Shown: positions 34,008-43,950, counted from the stretch's first letter. The stretch is DNA of 64,000 bases from Enterobacter asburiae (GCF_021440515.1 NZ_JAKCMV010000007.1:46570-110569), one strand, 5' to 3'. The notes: generated by a model not told the origin, from the sequence alone. Numbers and translations are program-made.

Positions 34008-34720
34008 GAGTGCTGATTGTGGATGACGAGCCGTTAGCACGGGAAAACCTGCGCATTCTGTTGCAGGAGCAAAGCGATATCGAGGTGGTGGGCGAGTGCG
34101 CGAACGCCATCGAGGCGATTGGCTCGGTGCACAAGCTGCGCCCGGACGTGCTGTTCCTCGACATCCAGATGCCGCGCATCAGCGGTCTGGAAATGGTCGG
34201 GATGCTCGATCCGGAACATCGCCCCTATATCGTGTTTCTGACCGCCTACGACGAATACGCCGTGAAGGCCTTTGAGGAGCACGCCTTTGACTACCTGCTC
34301 AAGCCGATTGAAGAGAAGCGTCTGGAGAAGACCCTCAACCGCCTGCGTCAGGAGCGAACGGTTCAGGACGTGACCCTGCTAGCGGAAAACCAGCAGCCGC
34401 TGAAGTTCATTCCCTGCACCGGGCACAGCCGGATCTATCTGCTGCAAATGGACGACGTGGCGTTTGTCAGCAGCCGCCTGAGCGGCGTATTCGTCACCAG
34501 CGCCGAGGGCAGCGAAGGTTTCACCGAGCTGACGCTGCGCACCCTGGAAAGCCGCACGCCGCTGATCCGCTGCCACCGTCAGTATCTGGTGAACATGGCG
34601 CATCTGAAAGAGATCCGCCTGGAAGATAACGGCCAGGCCGAGCTGGTGCTGCGCGCCGGGCAAACCGTGCCGGTCAGCCGCCGCTATCTTAAGAGTTTGA
34701 AAGAGGCGATTGGCCTGTAA
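34001..34720 (+). CDS. btsR: BtsR, LytTR-type response regulator
   Basis: A 239-residue response regulator (YehT). The receiver domain has the acidic pocket DDE near the start, the phosphorylated Asp 54 in LFLDIQMPR, and Lys in LLKPIE. The C-terminal LytTR DNA-binding domain reads [12 protein letters not shown] and [11 protein letters not shown]. It is the partner of BtsS. The ATG at 34001 lies in the end of btsS, so the pair is co-translated. Confidence 0.96.
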   Translation: MLRVLIVDDEPLARENLRILLQEQSDIEVVGECANAIEAIGSVHKLRPDVLFLDIQMPRISGLEMVGMLDPEHRPYIVFLTAYDEYAVKAFEEHAFDYLLKPIEEKRLEKTLNRLRQERTVQDVTLLAENQQPLKFIPCTGHSRIYLLQMDDVAFVSSRLSGVFVTSAEGSEGFTELTLRTLESRTPLIRCHRQYLVNMAHLKEIRLEDNGQAELVLRAGQTVPVSRRYLKSLKEAIGL

Positions 34721-34766
34721 AACTGGTACACTGCGCCCCATTGCATCACCGACAGTTGAAGGCTCT

Positions 34767-35237
34767 ATGCTCAGTAACGATATTCTCCGTAGCCTGCGCT
34801 ACACCCTGAAAGCAAACAATAACGACATGGTGCGCATCCTTGCGCTCTCCGACATGGAATCCACCTCGGCCAGCTTCGATACCTGGATGACCAAAGAGGA
34901 TGAAGAGGGCTTCGTTCGCTGCCCGGACATTATTCTGTCTGGCTTCCTGAACGGCCTGATTTATGAAAAACGCGGCAAAGATCCGGCCGCGCCCGAGCTG
35001 GCGCTGGAGCGTCGCGTGAATAACAACACGGTGCTGAAAAAGCTGCGCATCGCCTTCTCGCTGAAAACGGACGATATCGTGGCGATCATGACCGAGCAGA
35101 AGTTCCGCGTGTCCGTGCCGGAAGTGACCGCCATGATGCGCGCGGCGGATCATAAAAACTACCGCGAGTGCGGCGACCAGTTTATGCGTAACTTCCTGCG
35201 CGGGTTGACCCACCGGGTGCATCACCCTAAGGGGTGA
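34767..35237 (+). CDS. yehS: YehS, DUF1456 protein
   Basis: A 156-residue protein with two DUF1456 repeats, each beginning like MLSNDILRSLRYTLKANNND and NNNTVLKKLRIAFSLKTDD. Length matches E. coli YehS. In Gram-negative genomes it often follows the bts genes; its function is unknown. The frame starts upstream at 34710, but the ATG at 34767 gives the family N-terminus. It is followed by repeats and a two-way terminator shared with metG. Confidence 0.93.
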   Translation: MLSNDILRSLRYTLKANNNDMVRILALSDMESTSASFDTWMTKEDEEGFVRCPDIILSGFLNGLIYEKRGKDPAAPELALERRVNNNTVLKKLRIAFSLKTDDIVAIMTEQKFRVSVPEVTAMMRAADHKNYRECGDQFMRNFLRGLTHRVHHPKG

Positions 35238-35242
35238 TTTTA

Positions 35243-35296
35243 GCCGGGTGGCGGCCTGATGCCCTCACCCCAACCCTCTCCCACGGGGAGAGGGGG
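35243..35296. repeat. Half REP unit joined to a CCCTCTCCC palindromic repeat
   Basis: GCCGGGTGGCGGCC (35243-35256) is the outer part of a REP unit. It runs straight into GCCCTCACCCCAACCCTCTC then CCACGGGGAGAGGGGG (35261-35296), a copy of the palindromic family seen at 19842, 22355, 63568 and 63917. It lies between yehS and the yehS/metG terminator. Confidence 0.8.
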
Positions 35297-35312
35297 AAAA
35301 CAAAATGCCAAA

Positions 35313-35340
35313 AAAAAGCCGGATATTAATCCGGCTTTTT
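35313..35340. terminator. Bidirectional terminator between yehS and metG
   Basis: Stem AAAAAGCCGGAT (35313-35324) / ATCCGGCTTTTT (35329-35340) with a 4-base loop. A-run and T-run on both sides make it effective in both directions for the convergent yehS and metG. Confidence 0.92.
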
Positions 35341-35342
35341 TA

Positions 35343-37376
35343 TTATTTCACCTGCTGACCCGGCTTCGCGCCTTCGTCAGGGCTTAACAGGAAAATATCT
35401 TTCCCGCCAGGGCCTGCGGCCATCACCATCCCTTCCGAGATGCCGAAGCGCATTTTGCGCGGGGCCAGGTTTGCCACCATCACCGTCTGGCGACCGATCA
35501 GCACCTGCGGATCAGGATACGCGGAACGGATACCGGAGAAGACGTTACGCTTCTCGCCGCCCAAATCCAGCGTCAGGCGCAGCAGCTTGTCAGAGCCTTC
35601 AACGAACTCCGCGTTTTCGATCAGCGCCACGCGCAGGTCGACTTTCGCGAAATCATCAAAGGTGATGGTTTCCTGAATCGGATCGTCCGCCAGCGGGCCG
35701 GTCACCGGTGCCGCCGCAGCCTTCACCTCTTCTTTAGAGGCTTCAACCAGGGCTTCAACCTGTTTCATTTCGATACGGTTGTACAGCGCCTTGAAGGTAT
35801 TCACTTTATGGCCGAGCAGCGGCTGCTGGATAGCATCCCAGGTCAGCTCGGTGTTCAGGAAGGCTTCAGTACGTTCTGCAAGCTGTGGCAGAACCGGCTT
35901 CAGCCAGGTCATCAGCACGCGGAACATATTCAGACCCATGGTGCAGATCGCCTGAAGGTCAGCGTCGCGGCCTTCCTGCTTCGCCACCACCCACGGAGCC
36001 TGTTCGTCAACGTAGCGGTTAGCCACGTCGGCCAGCGCCATGATTTCACGAATCGCTTTACCGAACTCGCGGCTTTCCCAGGCTTCCGCAACCGTTGCAG
36101 CCGCATCGGTGAAGGTTTTATACAGCGCCGGATCGGCCAGCTCGGCAGACAGAACGCCGTCAAAACGCCTGGAGATAAAGCCCGCGTTACGGGAGGCCAG
36201 GTTTACCACTTTGTTCACGATGTCGGCGTTCACGCGCTGCACGAAATCTTCCAGATTCAGGTCGATGTCGTCGATGCGGGAAGAGAGCTTCGCGGTGTAG
36301 TAGTAGCGCAGGCTGTCCGCGTCGAAGTGGTTCAGCCAGGTGCTGGCCTTAATGAACGTGCCGCGAGACTTGGACATCTTCGCGCCGTTGACCGTCACGT
36401 AGCCGTGTACGAACAGGTTGGTTGGCTTGCGGAAGTTGCTGCCTTCCAGCATCGCCGGCCAGAACAGGCTGTGGAAGTAAACGATGTCCTTACCGATGAA
36501 GTGATACAGCTCGGCGGTAGAATCTTTCTTCCAGTATTCGTCGAAGCTGGTGGTGTCGCCGCGCTTGTCGCACAGGTTCTTGAAGGAGCCCATGTAGCCG
36601 ATTGGCGCGTCCAGCCAGACGTAGAAATATTTGCCCGGTGCGTTCGGGATTTCGAAGCCGAAGTACGGCGCATCGCGGGAGATATCCCACTGTTGCAGAC
36701 CGGATTCGAACCACTCCTGCATTTTATTTGCGACCTGCTCCTGCAACGCGCCGCTGCGGGTCCACGCCTGGAGCATTTCGCTGAACGACGGCAGGTCGAA
36801 GAAGAAGTGCTCGGAGTCACGCATTACAGGGGTTGCGCCGGAGACCACGGATTTCGGCTCGATAAGCTCGGTCGGGCTGTAGGTTGCGCCGCACACTTCG
36901 CAGTTATCGCCGTACTGGTCCGGGGATTTACATTTCGGGCAGGTGCCTTTCACGAAACGGTCCGGCAGGAACATGCCTTTTTCCGGATCGTAGAGCTGGG
37001 AGATGGTGCGGTTCTTAATAAAACCGTTCTCTTTCAGACGGGTGTAGATAAGCTCCGACAGCTCGCGGTTTTCGTCGCTGTGCGTGGAGTGATAGTTGTC
37101 GTAGCTGATGTCAAAGCCAGCAAAATCAGTCTGATGCTCCTGACTCATTTCGGCAATCATCTGCTCAGGTGAAATCCCCAGCTGCTGGGCTTTCAGCATG
37201 ATTGGCGTGCCGTGGGCATCGTCCGCGCAGATGAAATTAACCTGGTGGCCGCGCATTCGCTGGTAACGGACCCAGACATCAGCCTGGATATGCTCCAGCA
37301 TGTGGCCGAGGTGGATTGAGCCGTTGGCGTACGGCAGGGCGCACGTTACCAGAATTTTTTTCGCGACTTGAGTCAT
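35343..37376 (-). CDS. metG: Methionyl-tRNA synthetase
   Basis: Charges tRNA-Met and initiator tRNA with methionine. 677 residues, same as E. coli. Class I signatures: HLGH in [12 protein letters not shown] and KMSKS in [12 protein letters not shown]. Four zinc-binding cysteines lie at about residues 146-162 ([17 protein letters not shown]). The C-terminal part after about residue 570 is the EMAP-II/OB-fold dimerisation domain ([16 protein letters not shown]). The ATG at 37376 matches the known start; a further ATG three codons upstream is in frame. Divergent from mrp. Confidence 0.98.
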   Translation of the reverse strand: MTQVAKKILVTCALPYANGSIHLGHMLEHIQADVWVRYQRMRGHQVNFICADDAHGTPIMLKAQQLGISPEQMIAEMSQEHQTDFAGFDISYDNYHSTHSDENRELSELIYTRLKENGFIKNRTISQLYDPEKGMFLPDRFVKGTCPKCKSPDQYGDNCEVCGATYSPTELIEPKSVVSGATPVMRDSEHFFFDLPSFSEMLQAWTRSGALQEQVANKMQEWFESGLQQWDISRDAPYFGFEIPNAPGKYFYVWLDAPIGYMGSFKNLCDKRGDTTSFDEYWKKDSTAELYHFIGKDIVYFHSLFWPAMLEGSNFRKPTNLFVHGYVTVNGAKMSKSRGTFIKASTWLNHFDADSLRYYYTAKLSSRIDDIDLNLEDFVQRVNADIVNKVVNLASRNAGFISRRFDGVLSAELADPALYKTFTDAAATVAEAWESREFGKAIREIMALADVANRYVDEQAPWVVAKQEGRDADLQAICTMGLNMFRVLMTWLKPVLPQLAERTEAFLNTELTWDAIQQPLLGHKVNTFKALYNRIEMKQVEALVEASKEEVKAAAAPVTGPLADDPIQETITFDDFAKVDLRVALIENAEFVEGSDKLLRLTLDLGGEKRNVFSGIRSAYPDPQVLIGRQTVMVANLAPRKMRFGISEGMVMAAGPGGKDIFLLSPDEGAKPGQQVK

Positions 37377-37540
37377 AGTAGGCATTACTTCTTTTAACTG
37401 TGAAAAGGGGTTTCGATGTTACCCGAAAGGGAATAACTACGCCAAGCGATAAGGGCATTAATCCGTAAATGAATAATTGTCACCTCTGGGGTAAACTTGT
37501 TCATTACACGTCTTTCTAGAACAACCACAAAGGAGTCGGG

Positions 37541-38650
37541 ATGAGTTCGCAATCCCAGGCCAAATCACCGGAAGCCTTACGCGCAATGGTCGCCGGAACG
37601 CTGGCTAATTTTCAGCATCCAACCCTGAAGCACAATCTCACCACCCTGAAAGCGCTGCACCACGTGGCGTGGCTGGACGATACGCTGCACATCGAGCTGC
37701 AAATGCCGTTTGTCTGGACCAGCGCGTTCGACGTGCTGAAAGAGCAAACCAGCGCCGAGCTGCTGCGCATCACCGGGGCGAAAGCCATCGACTGGAAGCT
37801 GAGCCACAGCATCGCCACGCTGAAGCGGGTGAAAAACCAGCCGGGCGTGAACGGCGTGAAAAACATCATCGCCGTCAGCTCCGGCAAGGGCGGGGTGGGT
37901 AAATCCTCAACTGCGGTCAACCTGGCGCTGGCGCTCGCTGCCGAAGGGGCGAAGGTCGGTATTCTGGATGCCGATATCTATGGCCCGTCCGTTCCGAATA
38001 TGCTGGGTGCGGAAAACCAGCGTCCAACCTCGCCGGACGGCACGCACATGGCGCCGATTATGGCGCACGGCCTGGCGACCAACTCCATTGGTTATCTGGT
38101 GACCGACGATAACGCGATGGTCTGGCGCGGCCCGATGGCCAGCAAGGCGCTGATGCAGATGCTGCAAGAGACCATGTGGCCGGATCTCGATTATCTGGTG
38201 CTGGATATGCCGCCGGGTACCGGGGACATTCAGCTGACGCTGGCGCAGAACATCCCGGTAACGGGTGCGGTGGTGGTAACCACGCCGCAGGATATCGCCC
38301 TGATCGACGCCAAAAAAGGCATCGTGATGTTCGAGAAGGTGGAAGTGCCGGTGCTCGGTATCGTCGAGAACATGAGTATGCACATTTGCAGCAACTGCGG
38401 TCACCACGAGCCTATCTTCGGCACCGGCGGCGCGGAAAAACTGGCGGCGCAGTACCATACTCAGCTGCTGGGCCAGATGCCGCTGCATATCACGCTGCGT
38501 GAAGATCTCGACAGCGGTAAGCCGACGGTTGTCAGCCGTCCGGAAAGTGAATTCGCAGAGATTTATCGTCAGCTGGCAGGGCGCGTTGCGGCGCAGCTTT
38601 ACTGGCAGGGTGAGGTTATCCCGAGCGAAATCGCCTTCCGCGCGGTGTAA
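37541..38650 (+). CDS. mrp: Mrp/ApbC, Fe-S cluster carrier ATPase
   Basis: A 369-residue P-loop ATPase of the Mrp/NBP35 family that binds and passes on Fe-S clusters in the cytoplasm. The N-terminal MIP18-like part is followed by the deviant Walker A SGKGGVGKSST and, near the C-terminus, the CxxC pair in HICSNCGHHEP that holds the bridging cluster. AAAGGAG precedes the ATG. Divergent from metG as in E. coli. Confidence 0.96.
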   Translation: MSSQSQAKSPEALRAMVAGTLANFQHPTLKHNLTTLKALHHVAWLDDTLHIELQMPFVWTSAFDVLKEQTSAELLRITGAKAIDWKLSHSIATLKRVKNQPGVNGVKNIIAVSSGKGGVGKSSTAVNLALALAAEGAKVGILDADIYGPSVPNMLGAENQRPTSPDGTHMAPIMAHGLATNSIGYLVTDDNAMVWRGPMASKALMQMLQETMWPDLDYLVLDMPPGTGDIQLTLAQNIPVTGAVVVTTPQDIALIDAKKGIVMFEKVEVPVLGIVENMSMHICSNCGHHEPIFGTGGAEKLAAQYHTQLLGQMPLHITLREDLDSGKPTVVSRPESEFAEIYRQLAGRVAAQLYWQGEVIPSEIAFRAV

Positions 38651-38667
38651 ATCTTCTTTGCTTGAGT

Positions 38668-38738
38668 GCCGGGTGGCGGCTTCGCTTACCCGACCTACCC
38701 GGTTTTGTAGGTCGGGTAAGGCGAAGCCGCCACCCGAC
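38668..38738. repeat. REP/BIME pair, inverted
   Basis: GCCGGGTGGCGGCTTCGCTT ACCCGACCTAC (38668-38698) faces GTAGGTCGGGTAAGGCGAAG CCGCCACCCGAC (38707-38738). The two units form one long hairpin between mrp and the convergent acetyltransferase gene. The right unit equals the one at 6060-6091. Confidence 0.88.
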
Positions 38739-38739
38739 T

Positions 38740-39159
38740 TTAACGCAATCGATAGTGCATCAAAAAATAGTCGCCGTCCGGCGATCTCCCCGATGCTTCA
38801 ATATGCCAGCCGTGGCGCTGGTAAAACGCCACCGCCCGTTCGTTTTTCACCAGACACTTCAACGCGCCGGTACTGGTAAAGGTCTTTTGCACCTGTTCCA
38901 GCAAGGCATTGCCCACGCCCTGTCCCTGATACTGCGGGTCGACAAACAGGTTGTGCAGAAAATTATCGTTAGTCCAGACCGAGGCAAATCCCACCCGGTG
39001 CCCGTCCTGCTCGGCAACCCAAATCTGTTCATCCAGGGTCGCTGCATCGAAATCTTCAAGCTGCCACGCGTCGCTGGCGAGCCACGGCCAGGCTTCACGC
39101 CGCGCATGTAAGTACAGCGTGCGCAGGAAGGGGCGATCGCTCTCCTGCCAGGCACGCAC
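38740..39159 (-). CDS. GNAT-family N-acetyltransferase
   Basis: A GNAT protein with the domain starting VRAWQESDRPFLRTLYLHAR, the acetyl-CoA motif QGQGVGNALLEQV and the closing AVAFYQRHGWHIEASGRSPD. Substrate unknown. I place the start at GTG 39159, 10 bases after the stop of the RcnB-like gene. An ATG at 39225 is in frame but would overlap that gene by 56 bases and add a tail not expected of the domain. Coupled translation with the RcnB-like gene is likely. Confidence 0.78.
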   Translation of the reverse strand: MRAWQESDRPFLRTLYLHARREAWPWLASDAWQLEDFDAATLDEQIWVAEQDGHRVGFASVWTNDNFLHNLFVDPQYQGQGVGNALLEQVQKTFTSTGALKCLVKNERAVAFYQRHGWHIEASGRSPDGDYFLMHYRLR

Positions 39160-39169
39160 GGTCGCGGAA

Positions 39170-39502
39170 TTAGCGGTGATAGAAAATATCTCCGTTATAG
39201 GCTTTATGGATTTTGCCGTCGGCATCGCCGATCAGGACGTAATTCTCGCCCATATAGGTCCAGTGGGTGCCTGCGTCCGGTGCCGGGAGGTTGCGCAACT
39301 GATACTGCTTGATGGTGTATTCAGGCGTCTGGTAAAGCGCGGGCGCGGTATCACCAATCTTAAATTTGGTGAAATCGGCGATGAATTCTTGTTCTTCGTA
39401 AGCCTGAATACCTGAAGGGGTGGCTGTCGTCGCGGGCGCGGAGAAGGCGGCACCTGCAAAAGACATTAACGCACCCAGAAGGAGTAATTTACCTTTAGTC
39501 AT
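39170..39502 (-). CDS. RcnB-like periplasmic protein
   Basis: A 110-residue exported protein with a signal peptide of about 21 residues (ends AFSA) and the RcnB family core HWTYMGENYVLIGDADGKI then KAYNGDIFYHR. RcnB in E. coli is a periplasmic modulator of nickel/cobalt efflux through RcnA. Neither rcnA nor rcnR is in this window, so the partner is elsewhere or the role differs. AAACCGGAGAAACA precedes the ATG. Confidence 0.8.
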   Translation of the reverse strand: MTKGKLLLLGALMSFAGAAFSAPATTATPSGIQAYEEQEFIADFTKFKIGDTAPALYQTPEYTIKQYQLRNLPAPDAGTHWTYMGENYVLIGDADGKIHKAYNGDIFYHR

Positions 39503-39928
39503 TGTTTCTCCGGTTTTTCTTCATTGAGCAAAAGTGGGGTCTGCCGTTCCAGGGCTTTCCTTAAGACGGTCCATTTTATGGCTGGCGGTCTTGCCCGGTC
39601 GAGAAAAAATGTAACAAAGTTTTGAGTAGGGGTTTATCGGTTTGCTCTGAAATAAAGTCTTCTGCAACGTTTTATTATTTGTCCGGCGATGCCTGCTTAT
39701 TCTTATTTTGACCCTGTGGTTATTATTAACCACTAACAAGCAATCATTTTAATCTGCCGTTTATTTCAACGCGTGAATTGTTACGCGTGCCGTAAATAAC
39801 AAAAACACATATTAAAACGGCGGGAGAAAATACCCTAACAGCGCGGACGTAGTGGTGAAAAAGCAGATGAAGAAGGGGAGAGGGGGTGAAGAACAGGTGC
39901 GGACAGCGGTCCACACCCGTTAGCGCGA
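39503..39928. other. Intergenic region upstream of the RcnB-like gene
   Basis: These 426 bases are A+T-rich in the middle and hold no gene that I can support. A 72-codon minus-strand frame (39521-39739) has basic, low-complexity composition and no ribosome site. A GC-rich imperfect palindrome, GTGCGGACAGCGGTCCACAC, sits at about 39897-39916, close to the ddc stop, and may be part of a terminator. Confidence 0.4.
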
Positions 39929-41395
39929 TTACTTCGCCATTACTTCCTGCGCGGTACGCTCAACCAGCGACAGCAGGACCTGAATGTCCTCCAGCGTCAC
40001 GGTTGGGTTCAGCAGGGTCAGCTTCAGGCAGGTGATACCGTTATGCTCGGTTACGCCCACGTTCGCACGACCGGACTCAAGCAGCGCATCGCCGATCTTC
40101 TGGTTCAGCAGGGCGATACCTGCATCATCCATCTGCGTTTCTGGACGGAAGCGGAACAGCACGCTTGCCAGCTGCGGCTGCATCACCAGCTCAAGAGCAG
40201 GCTGTGCTTTCACCCAGGCCGCAACCTGCTGCGCCAGCGTCACGCCGTGGTCGATGATCGCCGCGTATTGCTCCTGACCCAGCGCTTCCAGGCTCATCCA
40301 CAGCTTCAGCGCGTCGAAACGGCGCGTGGTTTGCAGAGACTTGGAGACCAGGTTCGGTACGCCCGCTTCTTCGTCGAACTCAGAGTTCAGATAGGCCGCC
40401 TGATAGCGCATCAGCTCGTAGTGACGCGCTTCTTTCAGCAGGAACGCGCCGCAGCTGATGGTCTGGAAGAACTGCTTGTGGAAGTCCAGAGTCACGGAGT
40501 CCACCAGCTCAATGCCGTCCAGGTAGTGACGATACTGCTCGGACATCAGCAGCGCGCCGCCCCAGGCCGCATCAACGTGAACCCAGATATTCTGCTTCGC
40601 CGCCAGCTCAGCAATGGCGCGCAGCGGATCGATAGCACCGGCATCGGTAGTACCCGCCGTCGCGACAATCGCCAGGATCTGCTCGCCGTTCGCGTTGCAT
40701 TGTTCGATTTTCGCGGCCAGATCGCTGAGATCCATACGCGAGAATTCGTCCGTTTTCACCTGCACCACGGACTGGTAGCCCAGACCCATCAGCGCCATGT
40801 TTTTCTGCACGGAGAAGTGCGCGTTTTCGGAGCACAGCACGCGAATTTTGCGCAGATCGCCCATCAGACCGTCCTGCTGAACGGAGTGACCCTGACGCGC
40901 GAAGAACGCGTCACGCGCCAGCATCAGGCCCATCAGGTTGCTCTGGGTACCGCCGCTGGTGAAGACACCCGCATCGCCAGCCTGATAACCCACGCGGGTA
41001 CGCAGCCATTCGATCAGTTTAATTTCGATGATGGTTGCGGACGGGCTTTGATCCCAGGAGTCCATGCTCTGGTTTGTGGCGTTGATCAGCACTTCTGCCG
41101 CCTGGCTTACGACCAGGCTTGGGCAGTGCAGGTGCGCCACACACTGAGGATGGTGGACGGACAAGCTGTCTTTCAGGAAGAACTCAACGGCGCGTTCAAT
41201 CGCCGCTTCGTTACCCAGACCTTTCGCATTGAAGTCCAGCTTGATACGGTCGCGCAGCTCGGCGACCGTTTTGCCCTGGTACATCTCAGGCTGTTTCAGC
41301 CACTGCATCACAGCCTGAGTGCTTTGTTCAATCGCCTGCTGGTAAGCGTCGATGCTCTTAGCAGAGGAGAACAAAATTGGGTTTGAATCAGACAT
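39929..41395 (-). CDS. ddc: L-2,4-diaminobutyrate decarboxylase
   Basis: PLP enzyme that decarboxylates L-2,4-diaminobutyrate to 1,3-diaminopropane. 488 residues of the group II decarboxylase family: the PLP lysine is in TLDFHKQFFQ, the Asp/Ala pair in WVHVDAAWGG and the substrate loop in GVFTSGGTQSNL. It is the second gene after dat, with an 18-base gap. A TTG start four codons upstream is possible, but the ATG at 41395 has GGAG 12 bases before it. The dat-ddc pair is known from Acinetobacter and Enterobacter. Confidence 0.93.
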   Translation of the reverse strand: MSDSNPILFSSAKSIDAYQQAIEQSTQAVMQWLKQPEMYQGKTVAELRDRIKLDFNAKGLGNEAAIERAVEFFLKDSLSVHHPQCVAHLHCPSLVVSQAAEVLINATNQSMDSWDQSPSATIIEIKLIEWLRTRVGYQAGDAGVFTSGGTQSNLMGLMLARDAFFARQGHSVQQDGLMGDLRKIRVLCSENAHFSVQKNMALMGLGYQSVVQVKTDEFSRMDLSDLAAKIEQCNANGEQILAIVATAGTTDAGAIDPLRAIAELAAKQNIWVHVDAAWGGALLMSEQYRHYLDGIELVDSVTLDFHKQFFQTISCGAFLLKEARHYELMRYQAAYLNSEFDEEAGVPNLVSKSLQTTRRFDALKLWMSLEALGQEQYAAIIDHGVTLAQQVAAWVKAQPALELVMQPQLASVLFRFRPETQMDDAGIALLNQKIGDALLESGRANVGVTEHNGITCLKLTLLNPTVTLEDIQVLLSLVERTAQEVMAK

Positions 41396-41413
41396 CGTAT
41401 TCAACAACTCCGG

Positions 41414-42787
41414 TTAGGCCGGGCGAACGCCCGCAGCAAGCAGCGCCTGCTCGAATTTATCCAGGAACACTTTCAGCTCGTCATCGCTGATCAGCAGTGA
41501 AGGCAGCAGGCGCAGCACGATACCGTTACGGCCACCGCGTTCCAGAATCAGACCATTTTCGAAGCACTTCTTCTGGATCAGCGCAGACAGCTCGCCGTCG
41601 CCCGGGAAGCAACCCATATGGTCAGCCGCTTCGTTTGGCTTGACGATCTCGATACCGATCATCATGCCCAGACCGCGCACGTGGCCGATTACCGGATAGC
41701 GTTTCGCCATCTCTTTCAGCTGGCCTTTCAGCCATTCGCCCTGAGCGGCAACTTTGCCGGCGATGTTCTGATCTTTGAGGATTTTCAGCGTCGTCAGACC
41801 GGTTGCCATCGCGAGCTGGTTGCCACGGAAGGTGCCGGTGTGGTGACCTGGTGCCCAGGCATCGAACTGCTTTTTGATACCGAGAACGGCCAGCGGCAGA
41901 CCGCCACCGACGGCTTTGGACATCACGATGATGTCTGGCTCGATACCCGCGTGTTCGAAGGCGAAGAATTTACCGGTACGGGCAAAGCCAGCCTGAACTT
42001 CGTCGAGGATCAGCAGAATGCCGTGTTCCTGAGTCACTTTACGGATGCGTTGCAGCCACTCGGCCGGAGCCGGGTTCACGCCGCCTTCGCCCTGAACCGC
42101 TTCCAGAATAACGGCCGCAGGTTTGCGCACGCCGCTTTCTACATCGTTAATCAGGTTGTCGAAGTAGTAGGTCAGGGCTTTCACGCCCGCTTCGCCACCG
42201 ATACCCAGCGGGCAGCGGTATTCGTGCGGGTAAGGCATGAACTGCACTTCTGGCATCATGCCGTCGACCGCTTCTTTCGGAGAGAGGTTGCCGGTCACGG
42301 ACAGCGCGCCGTGGGTCATACCGTGGTAACCACCAGAGAAGCTGATGATACCGCTACGACCGGTCACTTTTTTCGCCAGCTTCAGCGCCGCTTCAACGGC
42401 ATCCGCACCGGAAGGACCGGTGAATTGCAGGCAGTACTCTTTGCCCTGACCCGGCAGCAGTGAGAGCAGGTATTCGGAGAACGCGTCTTTCAGAGGCGTT
42501 GTCAGATCCAGGGTATGTAACGGCAAGCCGCTGGTAATGACATTTTGGATGCTTTTCAGCACATCAGGATGATTATGTCCAAGCGCGAGGGTGCCTGCGC
42601 CTGCTAAACAGTCAAGGTATTCTTTATTATCTGCATCGGTAATCCACACGCCGTCTGCTTTAGTAATCGCTAAAGGCAGCTTGCGCGGATAACTCCTGAC
42701 GTTAGATTCAAACTCGGCCTGACGGGCCAGATAGGTTTCGTTGCTTTTATGGGCATCTACAGTGTCAATACGGACTTTATCCGTCAT
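41414..42787 (-). CDS. dat: Diaminobutyrate-2-oxoglutarate aminotransferase
   Basis: Class III PLP aminotransferase that makes L-2,4-diaminobutyrate from aspartate semialdehyde and glutamate. 457 residues. Signatures: [31 protein letters not shown] and the PLP lysine in [12 protein letters not shown]. The ATG at 42787 is 7 bases after AGGAG; another ATG one codon upstream is only 4 bases away. It forms an operon with ddc for making 1,3-diaminopropane. Confidence 0.93.
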   Translation of the reverse strand: MTDKVRIDTVDAHKSNETYLARQAEFESNVRSYPRKLPLAITKADGVWITDADNKEYLDCLAGAGTLALGHNHPDVLKSIQNVITSGLPLHTLDLTTPLKDAFSEYLLSLLPGQGKEYCLQFTGPSGADAVEAALKLAKKVTGRSGIISFSGGYHGMTHGALSVTGNLSPKEAVDGMMPEVQFMPYPHEYRCPLGIGGEAGVKALTYYFDNLINDVESGVRKPAAVILEAVQGEGGVNPAPAEWLQRIRKVTQEHGILLILDEVQAGFARTGKFFAFEHAGIEPDIIVMSKAVGGGLPLAVLGIKKQFDAWAPGHHTGTFRGNQLAMATGLTTLKILKDQNIAGKVAAQGEWLKGQLKEMAKRYPVIGHVRGLGMMIGIEIVKPNEAADHMGCFPGDGELSALIQKKCFENGLILERGGRNGIVLRLLPSLLISDDELKVFLDKFEQALLAAGVRPA

Positions 42788-43336
42788 CATATCACTCCTA
42801 CAACCGCCGCTTCGTTATGAGCAACGATTGAATAAAAAGTTAAAAAACAGATGGGGCCTGAAAAAAACGCCGCCAATATAGAGCCTTTTGCCACGGGGCT
42901 CAATGGTTAATTTGTTTACTGTTTTGTTACGCAGCAGTTAGGGGAGGCAGCATCATAAATTCCGGTCATAAGTGCAGGGGTTTTATAGTGTAAAATCAGC
43001 AGGTTGAAACACCTCTGACCTCTGTGTAAAGGTACTCATTAGAGTGTTACAAATCGTGCCTTTTTTTGATCTAAAAAGAGGCTTGACGCCCCCTGAAGAT
43101 AATAACTTCTGCGTAGCCTGACGGCTGGAGGCGGTCAAAAGCGGGATGAGGTGATTCTTATGCTGCTAAGTACACTGATTTATTATCGTAAAATAAATAA
43201 CGCCCATAAAAAAGCCAACCGCAACCAGCCCTAGCGACACGAGGGTGCTACAAAGGATTAATTTCATTACGTTGAGATCATTACAGAGGAAGAGATTATC
43301 AGCGCTGAAATAGTGGCGGCCCGTGCCGCCAGTATT
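42788..43336. other. Region upstream of dat, with a candidate small gene
   Basis: About 550 bases before the next certain gene. It must hold the dat-ddc promoter, and the A+T-rich stretch 42820-43110 would suit it, but I cannot fix one. At 43166-43267 a minus-strand small membrane protein frame is listed separately. The plus strand has only a 24-codon frame (43160) without a ribosome site. No repeat or hairpin stands out. Confidence 0.4.
43166..43267 (-). CDS. Candidate 33-residue membrane protein
   Basis: A minus-strand frame encodes MKLILCSTLVSLGLVAVG and then FFMGVIYFTIINQCT, 33 residues, one strongly hydrophobic helix. No clear ribosome site precedes the ATG, so it is only a candidate. 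It has the same orientation as the two small secreted proteins next to it. I do not recognise a family. Confidence 0.35.
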   Translation of the reverse strand: MKLILCSTLVSLGLVAVGFFMGVIYFTIINQCT

Positions 43337-43693
43337 TTATTTCGTTAACTGGCTATTCACGACCTTATCGTTTTCAACCACTAAGCGTAAAATATACCCG
43401 CTCTTGTGCCATTCGCCATTATTCGGCTTCCAGCCTTTAGACAGCAAATATTCCGCCACGTCGGAAATGGGTTTATTCATGGCATACGCCGCATCAGCGG
43501 ACAGCGCTTTATAGCCTGAGCCCGCTTTGGCGTTCTGGGCTTTGGTTTTGGTGATGTCACAGGTCCCGTTGGCATCGCTCACCTGCGTACAGCCGGAGTG
43601 CTCCAGCTGCGCGCGGTATTTTGCGCTGATCGCGTGAGCAGGCGAAATGGCTACCACAGATAAGAGAGCTAACAGCGCTAGTTTCATTTTCAT
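43337..43693 (-). CDS. Small exported protein of unknown function
   Basis: A 118-residue protein with a clear signal peptide (MKMKLALLALLSVVAISPAHA) and a mature part with two cysteines, HSGCTQVSDANGTCDIT, probably disulfide-bonded. A conserved-looking C-terminal block reads SKGWKPNNGEWHKSGYILRL. I do not recognise the family. AAGGA lies 8 bases before the ATG. It begins 26 bases after the lipoprotein gene and is probably cotranscribed with it. Confidence 0.8.
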   Translation of the reverse strand: MKMKLALLALLSVVAISPAHAISAKYRAQLEHSGCTQVSDANGTCDITKTKAQNAKAGSGYKALSADAAYAMNKPISDVAEYLLSKGWKPNNGEWHKSGYILRLVVENDKVVNSQLTK

Positions 43694-43719
43694 AACGACG
43701 TTCCTTAATGATAAAGATA

Positions 43720-43950
43720 TCAGTGGTGCTTTTTCTTTTCTTTTGAATCGTTTACCGCATCATGGGCGTTGGCATAAGCCGCCGCCATCGAGGCATTATT
43801 GATGGACGCCTGCCGCGTTTGCTCCCCAATGTAACAGGCATCCAGGCTGACGCCTGTGGCCTGGCATTCAGCGATCCGCTGTTGCGGAGTAGAGCAGCCT
43901 GTTAACAGGGTAGCCCCTGCTAAGGCGATTAACATGATTTTTATTTTCAT
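43720..43950 (-). CDS. Small lipoprotein of unknown function
   Basis: A 76-residue protein with a lipobox LLTGC (cysteine about residue 19), so the mature protein is a lipid-anchored peptide of about 58 residues. It has two more cysteines (AECQATGVSLDACYIGEQ) and a charged histidine tail (KEKKKHH) that could bind metal. No family recognised. The ribosome site is weak. It precedes the small exported protein in the same direction. Confidence 0.75.
   Translation of the reverse strand: MKIKIMLIALAGATLLTGCSTPQQRIAECQATGVSLDACYIGEQTRQASINNASMAAAYANAHDAVNDSKEKKKHH

Noticed and set aside
35808..37172. 454-codon plus-strand frame opposite metG
   Set aside because: Antisense shadow of metG with no recognisable motif; metG itself is certain.
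39521..39739. 72-codon minus-strand frame upstream of the RcnB-like gene
   Set aside because: Basic, low-complexity composition and no ribosome site; I saw no family.
40043..41386. 447-codon plus-strand frame opposite ddc
   Set aside because: Same kind of antisense shadow; composition is biased to Arg, His and Gln.
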